64,000 nucleotides of DNA, taken from NCBI GenBank assembly GCA_032622095.1, contig CP136069.1, positions 86,760,958-86,824,957 on the forward strand, written 5' to 3'. This DNA is from Siphonodentalium dalli. Lineage: Eukaryota > Mollusca > Scaphopoda > Gadilida > Siphonodentaliidae. The translations under genes were made by a program, and so were the position numbers. Shown piece after piece: positions 24,005-35,309 of this stretch (positions within the stretch are counted from its first letter, which is position 1; every line of letters begins with the position of its first letter). The notes below the pieces were generated by a model. The model searched no databases, was not told the origin of the DNA, and saw only the letters and a program-made list of their open reading frames with translations.

Positions 24005-24945
24005 TTAAATTCTGTCATTTGGCGGTGGACCTCGCATTCCAGTGTTAATTTCATACAAATACATAGGCCTGACATCATCACAATTAACTTCCTCATGATT
24101 GCTTGATGAGGAATTACCAAACTCTGATCCTGAAAAGTCATTTATGTCTTGAAATCTACGTCGAGTATCAATGCCGGGTTGAGTGTTGAATTCATGACAC
24201 CGCAGTTGAGAATCCATGGATGGCGACCCAGTCCAATTTGCCTGATTGCTGGGGTCAACAAGTCCATCAATTGTTTTAGGCACATTAAAGTAACTTTGCA
24301 TAGGTTGTGGTTCACTATCGTTTGTGTCCTTAGATCGGCTCTCACTATTATTACTCAGATGTGGTTGAGATAATATTCCTGAATTGGAAACAATTGGTTT
24401 ATGATCAGCGACATCGGACCCCATTAATGATCCTGATATTGTATTATGTCTTTTCCAGGCAAACACAGTTTCATATGGAAGCCTTAGCCATGATGCTACT
24501 TCCGAAACTGAGTTGGTTACTAAAAGTTCTTCCGCTAGTTTTTTTTCAGCCACAGACATCCCTGAGTCTCTGGATATATTAGACATTTTATCGACGCCAT
24601 CCTGACACGATTCTGAGGTACCTTTCTTGTAATTTGATTTTGTACCTCTCATTTGGTTAGGAATAGGCAAATGTGTTCTATTTCTATAAATTGAGTCATA
24701 TGATGGTGTTTCATCAGTGTTTGACATGAAGATCTCTGGTCGAGAAAATTGGTTTACTTGACCACAAACTTCTGTATTCCTTGTAATTCCAGGAGAATCA
24801 CATTCTGTATTGGATGAAGCCGGGATGGACACTTTGTCAGGAGAATCAAGCTTGTCGGAAACAGGTTCTTCATCACTGTCCAAACAAATTACATCTTCTT
24901 CTTTCTTGATGGTAAAGAGCACCTGGTGTGTTTTTGGCAATGATC
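24005..24945 (-). CDS. BTB-HTH gene, terminal coding exon (HTH 6, SUMO motifs)
   Basis: An acceptor TTTATAG|GA is followed by an open frame of 312 codons to TAA. The exon needs one base from the previous exon, matching the phase-1 donor at 25712. It opens with TIKKEEDVICLDSDEE: a psi-K-x-E sumoylation-type site (IKKE) immediately followed by a hydrophobic-acidic SUMO-interacting-type motif (VICLDSDEE). About 130 codons in is a sixth helix-turn-helix, from MSVAEKKLAEELL through SVSEVASWLRLPYETVFAWKR, with the leucine/tryptophan spacing of Psq/CENP-B HTHs. The rest is Ser/Asn/Asp-rich and probably disordered. A nuclear DNA-binding role is inferred from the domains; no ortholog is named. Confidence 0.85.
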
Positions 24946-25059
24946 CTATAAATATCAATTAAACAATTACTATTTTAATCATGTCTAACAAAGGGTAGTA
25001 TCACTAAATTCACCATCTGGGACCATATTCTGAAAATGAAAGACTCGAGTTATCATCCA

Positions 25060-25330
25060 GACAACGAAGTAATCGTCAAAATATATACCAAGAAGGCGGA
25101 TAACTCTCATAAAATTTATCAACCCCATGTTCGAACTTGACCTCTATTTTCATGTGATTGATTACCAAATTAAATTTTATAGCAATCAGATAACTATAAC
25201 TAAAGGTTTCATCTGCCTATCAAAATAAACATCAAATTCTAAGTCGAAAGCAGGCATAATTCTATCAGACATACTTGGACTGAGACAAAATTCATATTTG
25301 ACTTGTAATTTCAATAATTCCAAGGTCGCG
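25060..25330. repeat. Diverged 'CATAACTCT'-type repeat fragment
   Basis: Intronic text resembling the molluscan-style modules at 57480-57935 ('GGATAACTCTCATAAAA', 'TTCGAACTTGACCT', 'TTCTAAGTCGAAA'). No coding. Confidence 0.45.
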
Positions 25331-25427
25331 CAGGAACAGTATTTTATATTAAAAGGAACGAAACTATCGCATAAGGAAAAGGCATGTGTATTAAGCAAGC
25401 TGTTCTCTGTTCGTCAGCACAAATCCC

Positions 25428-25603
25428 TATTGGAGACTCGCATATATAAGAGAATGCACTGGCTTACGAAGTCGAGGTAAATTTTGTTAGGCCAATGCAT
25501 TCTCTTAAATATGCAAGGCTCCCTATGGAAGACTTGCATATATAAAAGAATGCATTGGCACAGGGTTTTTGCAAAATTTCAGGAAGCTCTAGTCATGGAA
25601 GTG
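25428..25603. mobile_element. TTAA-type MITE family B, left-truncated copy
   Basis: Keeps part of hairpin 1, the linker, all of hairpin 2 and the right end before TTAA (25604-25607). The left end is missing. It sits about 100 bp downstream of the exon 12 donor in an intron of the BTB-HTH gene. Confidence 0.75.
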
Positions 25604-25711
25604 TTAAAATTCTGGTCTCATTGTCCTCCGGTTGAGGTTAATGTCATCTATGGTGTGTGACGTCAAAGTGATTTGGCTTATGTGGAGACAATGAAAAAGA
25701 TTTAGACATAC

Positions 25712-25920
25712 CTTTTTTATGTACAGTAACCGCTCTATTTGTCAGACTTTTTGTTATACTAGCTACATGGTTTCGAGCTTTTCTTCTCCATAAGTGTAGA
25801 GTTGCAACTGGAATGTTTATCTCAAGTGATATCTCAGTCAACTTTTTGCCATCTCTGATCATCTGCATCGCTTCTTTCATTTCATCATCTGAATACTTCC
25901 TTCGTTTTCTTTTCTTATAG
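25712..25920 (-). CDS. BTB-HTH gene, exon 12 (HTH 5 with basic stretch)
   Basis: Acceptor GTCTGCAG|C and donor AAAG|GTATGT bound a 209-nt exon entered with two bases of a codon already used and left in phase 1. It begins YKKRKRRKYSDDEM, a lysine/arginine cluster suitable as a nuclear localisation signal and often found N-terminal to a Psq/CENP-B HTH. The HTH follows: MKEAMQMIRDGKKLTEISL then INIPVATLHLWRRKARN, giving three helices with the expected TL-x-x-W recognition helix. It is the only HTH exon entered in this phase. The same entry phase is supplied by the donors of exons 1 and 3, so direct BTB-to-exon-12 splicing is possible. Confidence 0.85.
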
Positions 25921-25976
25921 CTGCAGACAATTTAAAGGTTGATTAGAGGAATATACAAGCTTTGATACAGTGTGTC

Positions 25977-26345
25977 TGTCATTTGCAGAATGAGGTCCCC
26001 AGAGGGTATATTTAGTGACACTATCCCGCATGGCGGCTAGAATCACCAAATTCACCCTCTGGGTACCTCATTCTGCTGAGGGCTCAACTGCTATGGGAGT
26101 CCTAGGATCAGATTGAAGTTCCCCAGTTGATGTTGTTGATGGTCACCCATGAGTCACCTTGATTATGCAGTTTATCTTCTGCAAATTAGGGGGGAAGAAA
26201 CAGAAGGGGAAAAGTAACAATGTTGATTTGAGACCATAGATACTTCCCATAAGATGAGGCCTTATCAGAATGAGGTCCCCAGAGGGTGAATTTAGTGATG
26301 CTAACCAGCTGTGCAGGATAGCAGCAATAAACTCACCCTCTTGGT
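25977..26345. repeat. Family D inverted-repeat element, copy 2
   Basis: Paired ends at 25977-26080 (GAATGAGGTCCCCAGAGGGT then ACCCTCTGGGTACCTCATTC) and again near 26268-26345, with the internal text 'GAAGTTCCCCAGTTG' and 'TTGATTATGCA' also seen in the copies at 27742-28040 and 55298-55692. Confidence 0.65.
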
Positions 26346-26514
26346 TTGAATGAACCATGTCTGTTTAATATAATAATGTGAATTGGTCGATTGTGGTTCG
26401 GAATAACAGTGGCATAGTTAGACCCAATTATTGGTAGTCAAGAGTATTTTGTTTCCTTAGAAAGGTGAGTTGTAATTTAAATGCTATATTTTTGCAATCA
26501 GGTCTGAAAATATG

Positions 26515-28040
26515 TGCCAGACATTTGTAGAATGAGTTCCCCAGAGGGTGAATTTAATGACCCTACCCCACACAGCAGGATAGCATCACCAAATTCATCA
26601 TCTGGGGACCTCATCAGGCCTCAGCTCACAAGGCGACTCGGGCGAGATTGTCGCCTTACTGTCGCTGACTTCGCCTTATCGTCGCTCTAAGGCGAAATCG
26701 AAGTCGCCTTCAATTTTAGGGGGAATTTTATTTTATTTTTTTATTAAGTTTTTTTTCCGGACATGTCTGGACATGTCCGTATATAGATGAATTGTGGCGG
26801 CCATCCCAAAAAGAAACAGACGATGCAGAGCCAAAGACCCAAGTGTTTAAAATAAAAAAATAAAATATGACCTATTGTTTTGTGTTGTTCAGTATTCCGT
26901 CGCCTTTGTTCCCTTTGCGGTAATGAATGTTAATCACGAATGTTTTGACACACTGAAAACACGATGAGATGTTCGCATCTGTGTTGTTACTGACCATCGT
27001 GAGTGTCACAAATAAATGTTTTAATTAACTTAAAAGACCGCCGTCCCGCTTTTCAGATATAAAACAATTACGACATTATCAGAGTATGTACCAGGCGCTT
27101 CGGAAGTTCGTTTCTGACTTTTTGAAGAGACCGCGTCGGACTTTTTGAAGAGACCGACTTCCGTAAATAAAATAATGTCAAGTTTATTGCTTTAATCGGA
27201 TTATACCAGTGATGTTGGCATTAATTAAGGGAGGCCATTAATTAATAAAAGCTTTTGCAACTCCTTTGTTAGTTAGTCCTTATTGTTTATTTTAGCGGAC
27301 ACCCCCATTACAGCCGTGACCAAATTAAACTTAAAAAGTTACATGCATCATGATTCAGACTGTACAAACGTATCTTCCAAGCTGCAGTCTAGGAAATAAT
27401 ACTACTTTCATTTAGTTAAAAAAGTTACTATTTACTGTAACTTGATAATTGTCTTGCTTAAATGATAGCTACACAAAACATTTCCAAAAATTTTAAATGT
27501 ATAATAACAATTAATTAAGCTAATTTCAGATAAAGTCAAATTTTTTTAGTTTTATTTGTTTAATATTTTATCTTTTTAAATTTGTTATTGTCAGATGTTA
27601 TAAAATAAAGCGATATTTGAAAATTGTCAATTTTTGGTAGTCTCCCCACCCTGAAGTCTCCCTAAATTTCCTGAAGTCTCCCTAAATTTCCTGGAGGGAG
27701 ACTTCAAGTCTCCCTGTTCTGGACCCCTAGGCTGAGGCCTGGACCTCATGCTGCATGGCTTCTGCTATCGGAGCCCTAAACTCAGATTTAAGTTCCCAGA
27801 TGGTGAAGTTGGTGATGTGTACCCATTGGGCACCACGATTATGCATCATGTCATCCCCCATTTGGGGATGCAAAGAAACCAAACTAAAAACAAACAAAAC
27901 TTTCTAAAAAACACTTTTTTGAAAATAAAGATAATTTCCAGACAAGATGAAGCCAAAGCAGAACAAGGTCCCCAGAAGGTGAATTTGGTGATGCTGACAC
28001 TCAATGCGGGGTAACATCACTACATTCACCCTCTGTGTAT
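26515..28040. repeat. Family D element copy 3, split by a hAT-like insertion
   Basis: Left part 26515-26614 has the GAATGAG...CCAGAGGGTGAATTT end; the right part 27742-28040 resumes the family text after the insertion at 26615-27741. The insertion duplicated the family D word GACCTCAT. Confidence 0.65.
26615..27741. mobile_element. hAT-like non-autonomous element with AGGCGA/TCGCCT motifs
   Basis: Starts CAGGCCTCAG and ends CTGAGGCCTG, flanked by the 8-bp duplication GACCTCAT (26607-26614 and 27742-27749). The left subterminal region is crowded with AAGGCGA and TCGCCTTA repeats (26630-26710), typical transposase-binding-like arrays. 1,127 bp, no ORF of note. Confidence 0.85.
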
Positions 28041-28295
28041 AGGCCATTTTACAGATAGCGAGAATGATGCATTGTGGGCCAGAAAGTATCCAAACAAAGC
28101 CACGTGCTTTACGGCCGCATGCATTTACTATGGGGGATTTAGGGTGGGTCTATAAAACTAATTATAACTTTGGTATCTGTCATAGTTTATGCGAAAATTT
28201 TTAAACATATATCAGGGACATGTACCCCTTCATTTTGTAAATGTACGGCACCATATCTTGAGGCCTGTTTGCATTGTCATCTAATTAATACGTAC
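28041..28295. other. Intronic; no gene seen
   Basis: Unassigned intron sequence of the BTB-HTH gene between family D debris and the candidate exon 11. Confidence 0.35.
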
Positions 28296-28392
28296 TCTAT
28301 GTTTATGTTTTTAACTGAACTGTGATTTCTCATGTTCATTTGATGGTCAGAATGCACTGCTTTATCAGGAGTTACATCTTCAGATTCGTCAT
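28296..28392 (-). CDS. BTB-HTH gene, candidate exon 11
   Basis: Acceptor CATTGTAG|AT and donor AGA|GTACGT enclose 97 nt with exactly the phases needed to link exon 10 (leaves in phase 1) to exon 12 (enters in phase 2). The peptide starts DDESEDVTPDKAVHSDHQ and is acidic and polar, similar in character to the acidic start of the terminal exon. The donor is non-ideal and no domain is present, so this rests mainly on phase fit and composition. Confidence 0.5.
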
Positions 28393-28589
28393 CTACAATG
28401 TGAAATGGACTACAGATTACAATCCTGACACGCAAATAAACATAAAATTCTTCAGCAGGAAACGGTTCACGTCAAAGTGGCTGAATCCCTTCTTTTTGCA
28501 TGGTTTCATTCAAATAGTTACCAAGGAAGTATCAAATGTGCAAAAAGTCACACAGCATCTCAAAATCTAAAAAACAACATGATTTTAAA

Positions 28590-28693
28590 TTAGTCGTCTA
28601 TTAATTCTATTATTACAATCATTGTTTGTTTGTGATTTTCGAGTGAAATTTCAAAGGCATTTGAATGTATATTCTGCCCGCTTTCAGTATTGA
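28590..28693 (-). CDS. Possible alternative terminal exon
   Basis: A good pyrimidine-rich acceptor (TTCCGTTCTTCTGCGGCAG|TC) opens a frame entered in phase 1, the phase left by exon 10. It runs 34 codons to TAA and ends QTMIVIIELIDD, which matches the hydrophobic-then-acidic pattern of a SUMO-interacting motif. No in-phase donor is obvious before the stop, so it would be a shortened C-terminus. The frame stays open upstream to 28862, but no better acceptor is seen. Could be chance. Confidence 0.35.
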
Positions 28694-28878
28694 CTGCCGC
28701 AGAAGAACGGAAACTTTGAGATGTTGGGTGGCCATTTTTTGCACAATTTGAAGATTGTGCATGGAATTTTACATGTTTGGAGTTCCTGGGTAGCTTTTTG
28801 CATGAAACAATGACCGATTCAGCATCAATATGTGGGTTTACAAGCATACAAAGAAATAGCATAAAACAAATAAATTAA

Positions 28879-28979
28879 CCCTTTCAGTGCCAAGTCCGAT
28901 TTTTGTATCGACCCATATTGACCAAAAATGATCAAGGAAATATGGGTTGATACAAAAATCGGACTTGGCACTGAAAGGG
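28879..28979. mobile_element. TTAA-type hairpin MITE, family C
   Basis: 101-bp near-perfect palindrome, CCCTTTCAGTGCCAAGTCCG to its inverted copy, flanked by TTAA (28875-28878 and 28980-28983). The central loop is only a few bases. CCC ends plus TTAA fit a piggyBac-like non-autonomous element. The left end of the chimera at 18309 is the same family. Confidence 0.85.
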
Positions 28980-29179
28980 TTAAAAGATCAACAGAAGTTT
29001 TTTTTTATTTACTGTATTGTATCTACGAGTAAAAGAAATTATCTTTGAATGTCACAAAAACTCAACAAAAACAAACATGAAAGTGTCAATGACACTGTAG
29101 CTCAACTTAGGTAGGGGAATAATTTAATGGTTTACAGTAAATGGAGAAATAGGAAAGATGCTGATTGAAATGTCTTACC

Positions 29180-29545
29180 TTTGCCAAAGGATTTAGTCAT
29201 GCAAAGAGTTTTTTGGCCGAACGACCCCAAAATGACTCGTTCCGATCTACATGTCAATATTAACATCCATGACAAATTTCATGAAGATCCTACCAAAGGT
29301 ACGACCTGCAGCCCGCACCAAAGGATTTAGTCATGCAAAGAGTAAAATCCAAGATGGCTGCTGGTGGCCATGTTTTTTGGCCGACAGACCCCAAAATGAC
29401 TCGTTCCCATCTACATGTCATTATTAACATCCGTGACAAATTTCATGTAATTCTGACCAAAGCTACGACCTGTAGCCCGCGGGAAAGAATTTAGTCATGC
29501 AAATAGTAAAATCCAAGATGGCTGCTGGCGGCCATGTTTTTCAGC
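29180..29545. repeat. Satellite-like array 2 ('AAGATGGCTGC' units)
   Basis: Just over two units of the same 165-bp module as at 13700-14670, with 'GATTTAGTCATGCAAAGAGT', 'ATGACTCGTTCC' and 'CAAATTTCATG' landmarks. It lacks the closing module. Confidence 0.7.
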
Positions 29546-30390
29546 ACTCTTCTAAAACAGATTGTACCTAAATATGAACTCTTTAATGAATCTGTTATGA
29601 TTAGGTACGTGAAATAACTCATATAATTAGAGTGCTATATTGCCCAAACATGTACCTCCCCCCCTTGTTTTTGGAAGCAACATCCCAGGTGGTGCCATTC
29701 AATTCAGAATTGCGAGCGAACCGAGCAATTCTCTGTTCTTCATCCGTCAGTTCTAAGAATCCAGCCGATTTGAGATGCGAGGAGACTAACTCCCTCTCCG
29801 CCTTAGCGACATAACGACCTGCACTGGAGGAGGCCCACTCCAAAGATGGCAAGACAACCAACATTAAGAGTTTAACTAACTGCTGTTCACCAATGCAAAT
29901 GGCAGATAACCTGATGCCCAATCTGTGGCACAGGTATCAAATGGAGAGCCCATTAGCCCAAATGGGTTATACAACTATAAGCGAGTCAAGCCATCGGATC
30001 AGAGGGAGCCCCCACCATCGCATGCTGCAGGTGGTCATGCCCAAGCTAATATCCTGGCCAAGCTGGAGGGTGGGGAGAGGTCATTTTTCTCCGATCCCTT
30101 CACGGAGGAGTGGCAGGCAAGGCCGTGTCGGTAATGCGAGCGCGACCAGGGGGACTCGGCGCTTTACCTCATGGGTACGGCCCCTGCCCTACGCTTAAGC
30201 TAGGTGTCGATACGTACGCACGCGATTTTGGCAGCTTTAGCGCCCAGAACCGCTAGCGTCTGGTGGGGGCCAAATGGCCTGGAGGTCCCAAGTACCCCGG
30301 CAGCTCCACCAGATGTATCCCCACAAATTGGTTGAACCGTCGAGACGTAACCGGAGGAGCGTGAACTGGTCCTGCCCTTAGAACAGTTAT
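29546..30390. other. Unassigned, possibly retroelement-derived
   Basis: Minus frames give peptide stretches such as SAGRYVAKAERELVSSHLKS and DEEQRIARFARNSELNGTTW (29619-29921). They look coding in composition but match no family I can name with confidence; interrupted frames continue toward 31700. A decayed gag-like region is one possibility. Confidence 0.25.
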
Positions 30391-30394
30391 CACA

Positions 30395-30895
30395 CGTTCA
30401 CATGTCCCTGAGGTACCTATGTATCACAATATACACATTGCGTATATATATATATAAAATGATATAATATATATATCCGGGGGATATACATATTAAGTTT
30501 TCCTCATGAGACCATGTCAGAAGGCCCTTCCAAAGCTGCGCCCATCAATCTAATGGCGGAGCCAGATCACAGCTCCCTGTCATGATCCAACGTATCACTA
30601 AATATAGATATACAACCCCACAGAGAACATGTCTCATGTCTCTGAGGTACCTATGTATCACCGTTTCACAAGATATCATTGCAGAAACCCGGTGACACAA
30701 ATCTTTCGCATATATAGATATATAAAATGATATAATAGATATATCATGGTGATATATAAGTAATCATGAGATCATGTCAGAAGACCCTACTAAAGCTGCG
30801 CCCAACAATCCAATGGTCGGAGCCAGAGCAGAGATCCCTGGCACAATCCAATGTATCATTAAAGATATATATATAGCCCCTCAGAGAACATGGCC
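30395..30895. repeat. Two tandem copies of a ~250-bp unit
   Basis: Copies at about 30395-30622 and 30632-30892 share 'CTGAGGTACCTATGTATCAC', a TATATA/GATATAATATATAT tract, 'GACCATGTCAGAAG', 'AAGCTGCGCCCA' and 'CAGAGAACATG' in the same order. Function unknown. Confidence 0.7.
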
Positions 30896-33732
30896 GAACA
30901 CCGCAGGTGACCAGAGCATCCAATGAGAAAGCAAACCGCTACTCTCAGGTGCCAAAACAATAGTGTCGGTACGAGTATTAATTTTGGAGAAATTTCCCAA
31001 CGAGCACCATCCTTTTGAATGGAGACAGACAGCAAAATGTGCAATCACAAGTATTATGTTCAGCCTAAATCCACACACATTACTATTATTAGGCCATCAC
31101 GACCACTAGGCACCTGAGAGCAGTCCGCGTTCCCAGCGGAATACCCACCGCGATCCGATTCTAAGAAATGAAGGTGCGCCTTCTACAACCGAAATCAGTT
31201 CAAATGATGTAAAATGTAGTCAGATGATGAACACAGGTAAATTTTCACGGTCACCATACGGAATATTCAGGTCTGAGCCTCTGCCCCCCCAAACATGCAG
31301 CAGAACGACCTAGGTGTGTGATAGGTCAGTTAGTGTGAAGCATGCAGCAAACTAGGGGAAGACCTGCTCTAAAAATGGCTCCCCTAGGAAGGAAACGAAT
31401 TAAATTATCATCCTCCTAGTAAAGGATACACATCCCTTTATAATGTTGTTTTATTTTAATTTGAAGAGCCAAGATAGAGAGGAACTCCCCCGACCTAAGT
31501 GGTCCCGCTTATGGCATGTTTAAGGAAGAGAGGACAGCATAGACCGAAATGCGCAGTTGGCAGCATGGCTTCAGGCCCTTATGATCGGGCATCTGTGCCA
31601 TGGGGATGGGATGCCACTCGAACGGGGTGGTCCCCTGCCTGCGTCTTAGGAAAGGTCGGTAATGCTGGTCAATGAGCTTCCTCGAAAGCTTATCTGGACA
31701 GCGCAAACTTCTTTGCCTGTTTTATTGTCTATGTGCCAGATAATCAAATTGATATGGGCAATAGAAGTATGAAGAGCCATGCTGATGGCCTCTTGTCGGA
31801 AAGGCTATTGGCAGTGGTCGTGGGACACATGGCAATATAAATGCTTTCCATGTAAATATGCTTCATTCGTGTGTGAAGTACCGGTATATTCGCCATATCA
31901 ACGGTATGAAAGGTCGGGACACGTATATATTTTAAAATTCATTGAGACTCCAACTAGTCCATGAATACATTCAAAACACCTACCATGCCCTTTATGAACA
32001 ATGCATGCTGTATTGGATGTACAGCCTGTTCTTGTACCAAGCTCACATTTGATATGGTTACTTGCCATAAATAATGTCTCCCCCCACCTTCCTCGTCTTG
32101 GAATACCACTGCTATTATATCGTTATTCATTGGGGAACGTCATCCAGGCCACGGTCGCCAGTTATTGCCAGTGGGCCAGTTACATGTACCTGGAGGGGTC
32201 AAGTCACCACGATTCTAATCGTAGTAACCCAGCCCCCCCCCCGCTTCTTTTCGGTAAACCTACACAGGAAGGAAAGCAATTATGTTTGTATTCCGGAAGG
32301 AGACACCATTTAGTCGAGAAACAACCCAGCAATTTTGAAAGGATGGGTTAATTTTGGATACAATTCAGAATAATAACTAAAATCTGGAATTGAGACAATA
32401 GTGAAACTGTCATCACGATTAATTTTAGTGTCATGCTTGCAATCATTAAATGCTAGCAGTTCAAAATTTTACAGTGAAGTTGAAGCACTGTACGAGAATC
32501 GAATCATGTACTCAACAGAATTCTGACTCCTGTCAGATGTCAATCCCTGTCTGAAATTAATGACACTTAACGAATCTTAGTACGACAACAGTCATTATTT
32601 TTCTGATATTGATAAACTGTAGTTTGATAACTTCAAGCGTCGACCAACACATCTAAATCATAGGAGACATGTGTGACAGTATTAAAACAGAAAACACAAA
32701 GTATTTTGTGAAAGCATGTTGTTTTGATGAGATCTAGTGACTCCAGTAGTGTTCTGTAACATGCACACACCTCGGTGTGTACATGGGTCAGCCATCAAGT
32801 TTTTATTGTCCACACCCGATCGCACAGCGTAGTGCACCCACGACAACATACCTGAACAAGTGTTGTAATGGGGAAAGTCGGCATTTGCATTCGGATTTTA
32901 TTCAGTAATCTCGAATGGGACTTGTTATAACACTTGTCCAATATCAATCTCTGTCAATTTATTAAAGTAATAATGACACTACTGTTTATACATTGATAAA
33001 CCCAGATGTAAATTGTAATCAACTTTTAAGTTCAAATGTGACCAACACATCTGTATCAGTTGTATTGAACCATAAAACAACAAAGTATTATGAGAAAGAA
33101 TGTTGTTCATAACATTATGATAGATAGCGTCAGTAGCGATGGTAATTATTGCTAAATAAATGTCCACACCTAAATAAATTCCCACGAAATTAGGAGACTT
33201 CCGGTAGCGAATCACGTGGCATTTATATCTGACAAATTATATCATACCTTATAGGTTCTATAATAATTACATAGATGCATTGCTCACAATAATCTATGCG
33301 CCTCGCAAGGCCTTGAAATGGCGGCTGATTATGGCGAAATGTCGATTTTCATATTCGAAATTTTTAAGTCAGCCGCCTTTTCGAAAACCCGGACAATTTG
33401 TATGTTTGAAGCGAAACGGTCCGTGAATTCGAAACAATAATTCTAAAAACTAACGCGTAGGCGACCAGTAATTATTGTATCGATAAATTGAATTTGTTGT
33501 CTAGTTGTTAAACGACAAATTCGGAAAAATACTCGTTCGGTTCGTAGCAGAAAATAAACTGGCGAATTCAGTCGGTTATATTGGGACTGCGCATGCGTGA
33601 CTAATCCGAGCAAGACCGCGAGGTATCGTAGGCGACCACAAAAAAGTTAACCCCTTTTCTACTATGGTTTTACAAACGCAGGACATCTATCCATATAGTT
33701 CAGTGTGAACGGCTTCTTTAGCGGAAATATCT
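30896..33732. other. Intronic; no gene supported
   Basis: Intron of the BTB-HTH gene. Several 60-116 codon ORFs on both strands (31509-31706, 31779-32351, 32979-33215) show no recognisable domain or splice-bounded structure. 33230-33620 has short near-complementary stretches that may be an old inverted-repeat element, but ends were not resolved. Confidence 0.35.
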
Positions 33733-34152
33733 ACATGGACGGACAAAAAACCCGCATTTCCAGATAAATAAAGGAGGATAACTCAACACAACAGAAAATG
33801 TGAACAATGTTATTTGACCCTCTTTTGAAAGCAGTTGTGATGGTGAATCTAACGCCTTCACAGATACAATGTAAATGATGGGCTGCAGCTGCTTGAACAT
33901 TTTAATAGTAAATTGCCGGCATTCAAATTTCAAAGCAATGCAGTCCTTTGAATATTCCATAAGCCATTCATGTCATGACTGGTTTGACACTCACTTTTAC
34001 TGTTCGTATTGCTTGTTGTCGGCAATGCCAAAAACAGTGGTCCCCATCAGGGTATGATCTTCCTCTTCAGACCACTATTTTTGCATAGTAGGCTCCAAGC
34101 CATATAATATTTATATTATACATGCATTCCACAATATATAATGTTGCTCTAC

Positions 34153-34365
34153 CTGCTCCCTTTAAATTTCCTCTTTGTGTTATCAGAGTTTTGAGAGAAA
34201 TCTTGAGCTTTGCCTTTGGTATATGTTTGGAATATTTCCAGTTTCGAAGTGTACATAGTTTCACTCCTGTTATTTGAGATACGGCTGCCATACTCATCCC
34301 TCTTTTCATCAGATCTGCTGCTGCAGTTCGTTGTTCTGTTGTGTAGATTTTCCACTTAGACTGAC
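34153..34365 (-). CDS. BTB-HTH gene, exon 10 (HTH 4)
   Basis: Acceptor TTCCAAACAG|GT and donor GCAG|GTAGAG bound a 213-nt exon that begins and ends in phase 1. It encodes KWKIYTTEQRTAAADLMKRG, then MSMAAVSQITGV and KLCTLRNWKYSKHIP: a three-helix Psq/CENP-B-type HTH with the TL-x-x-W recognition helix. A lysine-rich tail (KAKLKISLK) follows. It is the sister of exon 9, produced by the local 1.3-kb duplication, and differs from it by a handful of residues plus a shorter tail. Open frame and splice sites are intact, so it looks functional. Confidence 0.85.
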
Positions 34366-34514
34366 CTGTTTGGAAAATAAATTGTAAAATAAACAAGAGG
34401 TTGTTGCACCACTGGCAAATCCCCAAACAAAATTATGAACAGGACATAACCCAAGACGTTTCCTAACTGAAGAATGAAGAAAATACAAACCTCATTTTAA
34501 TAGGCACTTTTTAA

Positions 34515-34720
34515 CCCTTCCATGACCTGAGCTTCCTGAAATTTTGTGAAAAACCTGTGCCAATGCATTCTCTTATATATAAGAGAATACATTAGCCTAA
34601 CAATATTGACCTTGACCTTGTAAGCCAGTGCATTCTCTTATTTATGCGACGCTCCCTATGGGAGACTCGCATATATAAGAGAATGCACTGGTACAGGATC
34701 TTTAATGCTGCACCAACGCA
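34515..34720. mobile_element. TTAA-type MITE family B in duplication copy A
   Basis: Left end CCCTTCCATGACCTGAGC after TTAA (34511-34514), a shortened first hairpin, the linker and the second hairpin; the right end is lost after TTTAATGCTGCACCA. The same truncation is present in the copy at 38027, showing it predates the duplication. Confidence 0.75.
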
Positions 34721-35309
34721 CCGATAAAAGCCTAGATATCCCAATTCCCGATTCCCAACCGGACACCGGCCAAGTGACATGGAAATTCTTATTCTTATTT
34801 TCTCTCGTCTGTGTGTTCGATGCATTTGACTGAGTGCACGGAGCAGGATGTTGGTTCCAACTGTGAGTGCACTATGAGTTCAGTGTCCATGATACTTATT
34901 AAGAGATTCATATTTTGGGTAAAAAAATATTATATCTCTGTCAAAGATATCTTGGACACTGAACTATTGGTTACAATTATAATTCTTGAAAAGGAGGCGG
35001 CCACGAGGCAGATAATCAGACTATGTCTGTGAAAAAACACATGCTGAAGCTGCAACTAGAGGTCCCAAATGGAAAAGGTTGTCAGGCCTCGAGCAAATGG
35101 CATCAATGTATATATAAAGCTGACCTTCTCAAATGTACACCAAACATCAACAATGATAAAAACAAAAAAATATTTAGTAGCTACAAACCGCTGTCCAATT
35201 TAAACCAAAATACCTTCACTGCATTATCATCATCATCACCATTATTATATTACCCCAAAGTTATAAAACTAACTCATCTCTCAGATGTCCATATTCAGTT
35301 CAGTAATCC

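Larger units (their letters stand above)
33733..35083. repeat. Segmental duplication, copy A (contains HTH 4 exon)
   Basis: About 1.35 kb repeated in the same orientation at 37252-38542 plus 39957-40023. Shared landmarks in order: 'CGCATTTCCAGATAAATAAA', the 34153-34365 exon, the TTAA-type MITE at 34515, 'TGCATTTGACYGAGTGCA', 'AAGATATCTTGGACACTGAA', and 'CACATGCTGAAGC'. The exon, both its splice sites and the MITE were all carried. Confidence 0.85.

Noticed and set aside
24149-24582. Plus-strand ORFs opposite the terminal exon
   Set aside because: Antisense shadows of the long minus-strand exon with HTH 6.
29619-29921. 100-codon minus ORF with coding-like composition
   Set aside because: No family recognised; may be decayed retroelement gag, kept only as an uncertain region.
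31779-32351. Overlapping plus-strand ORFs of 60-116 codons
   Set aside because: No conserved motif, overlapping frames and no splice signals supporting an exon.
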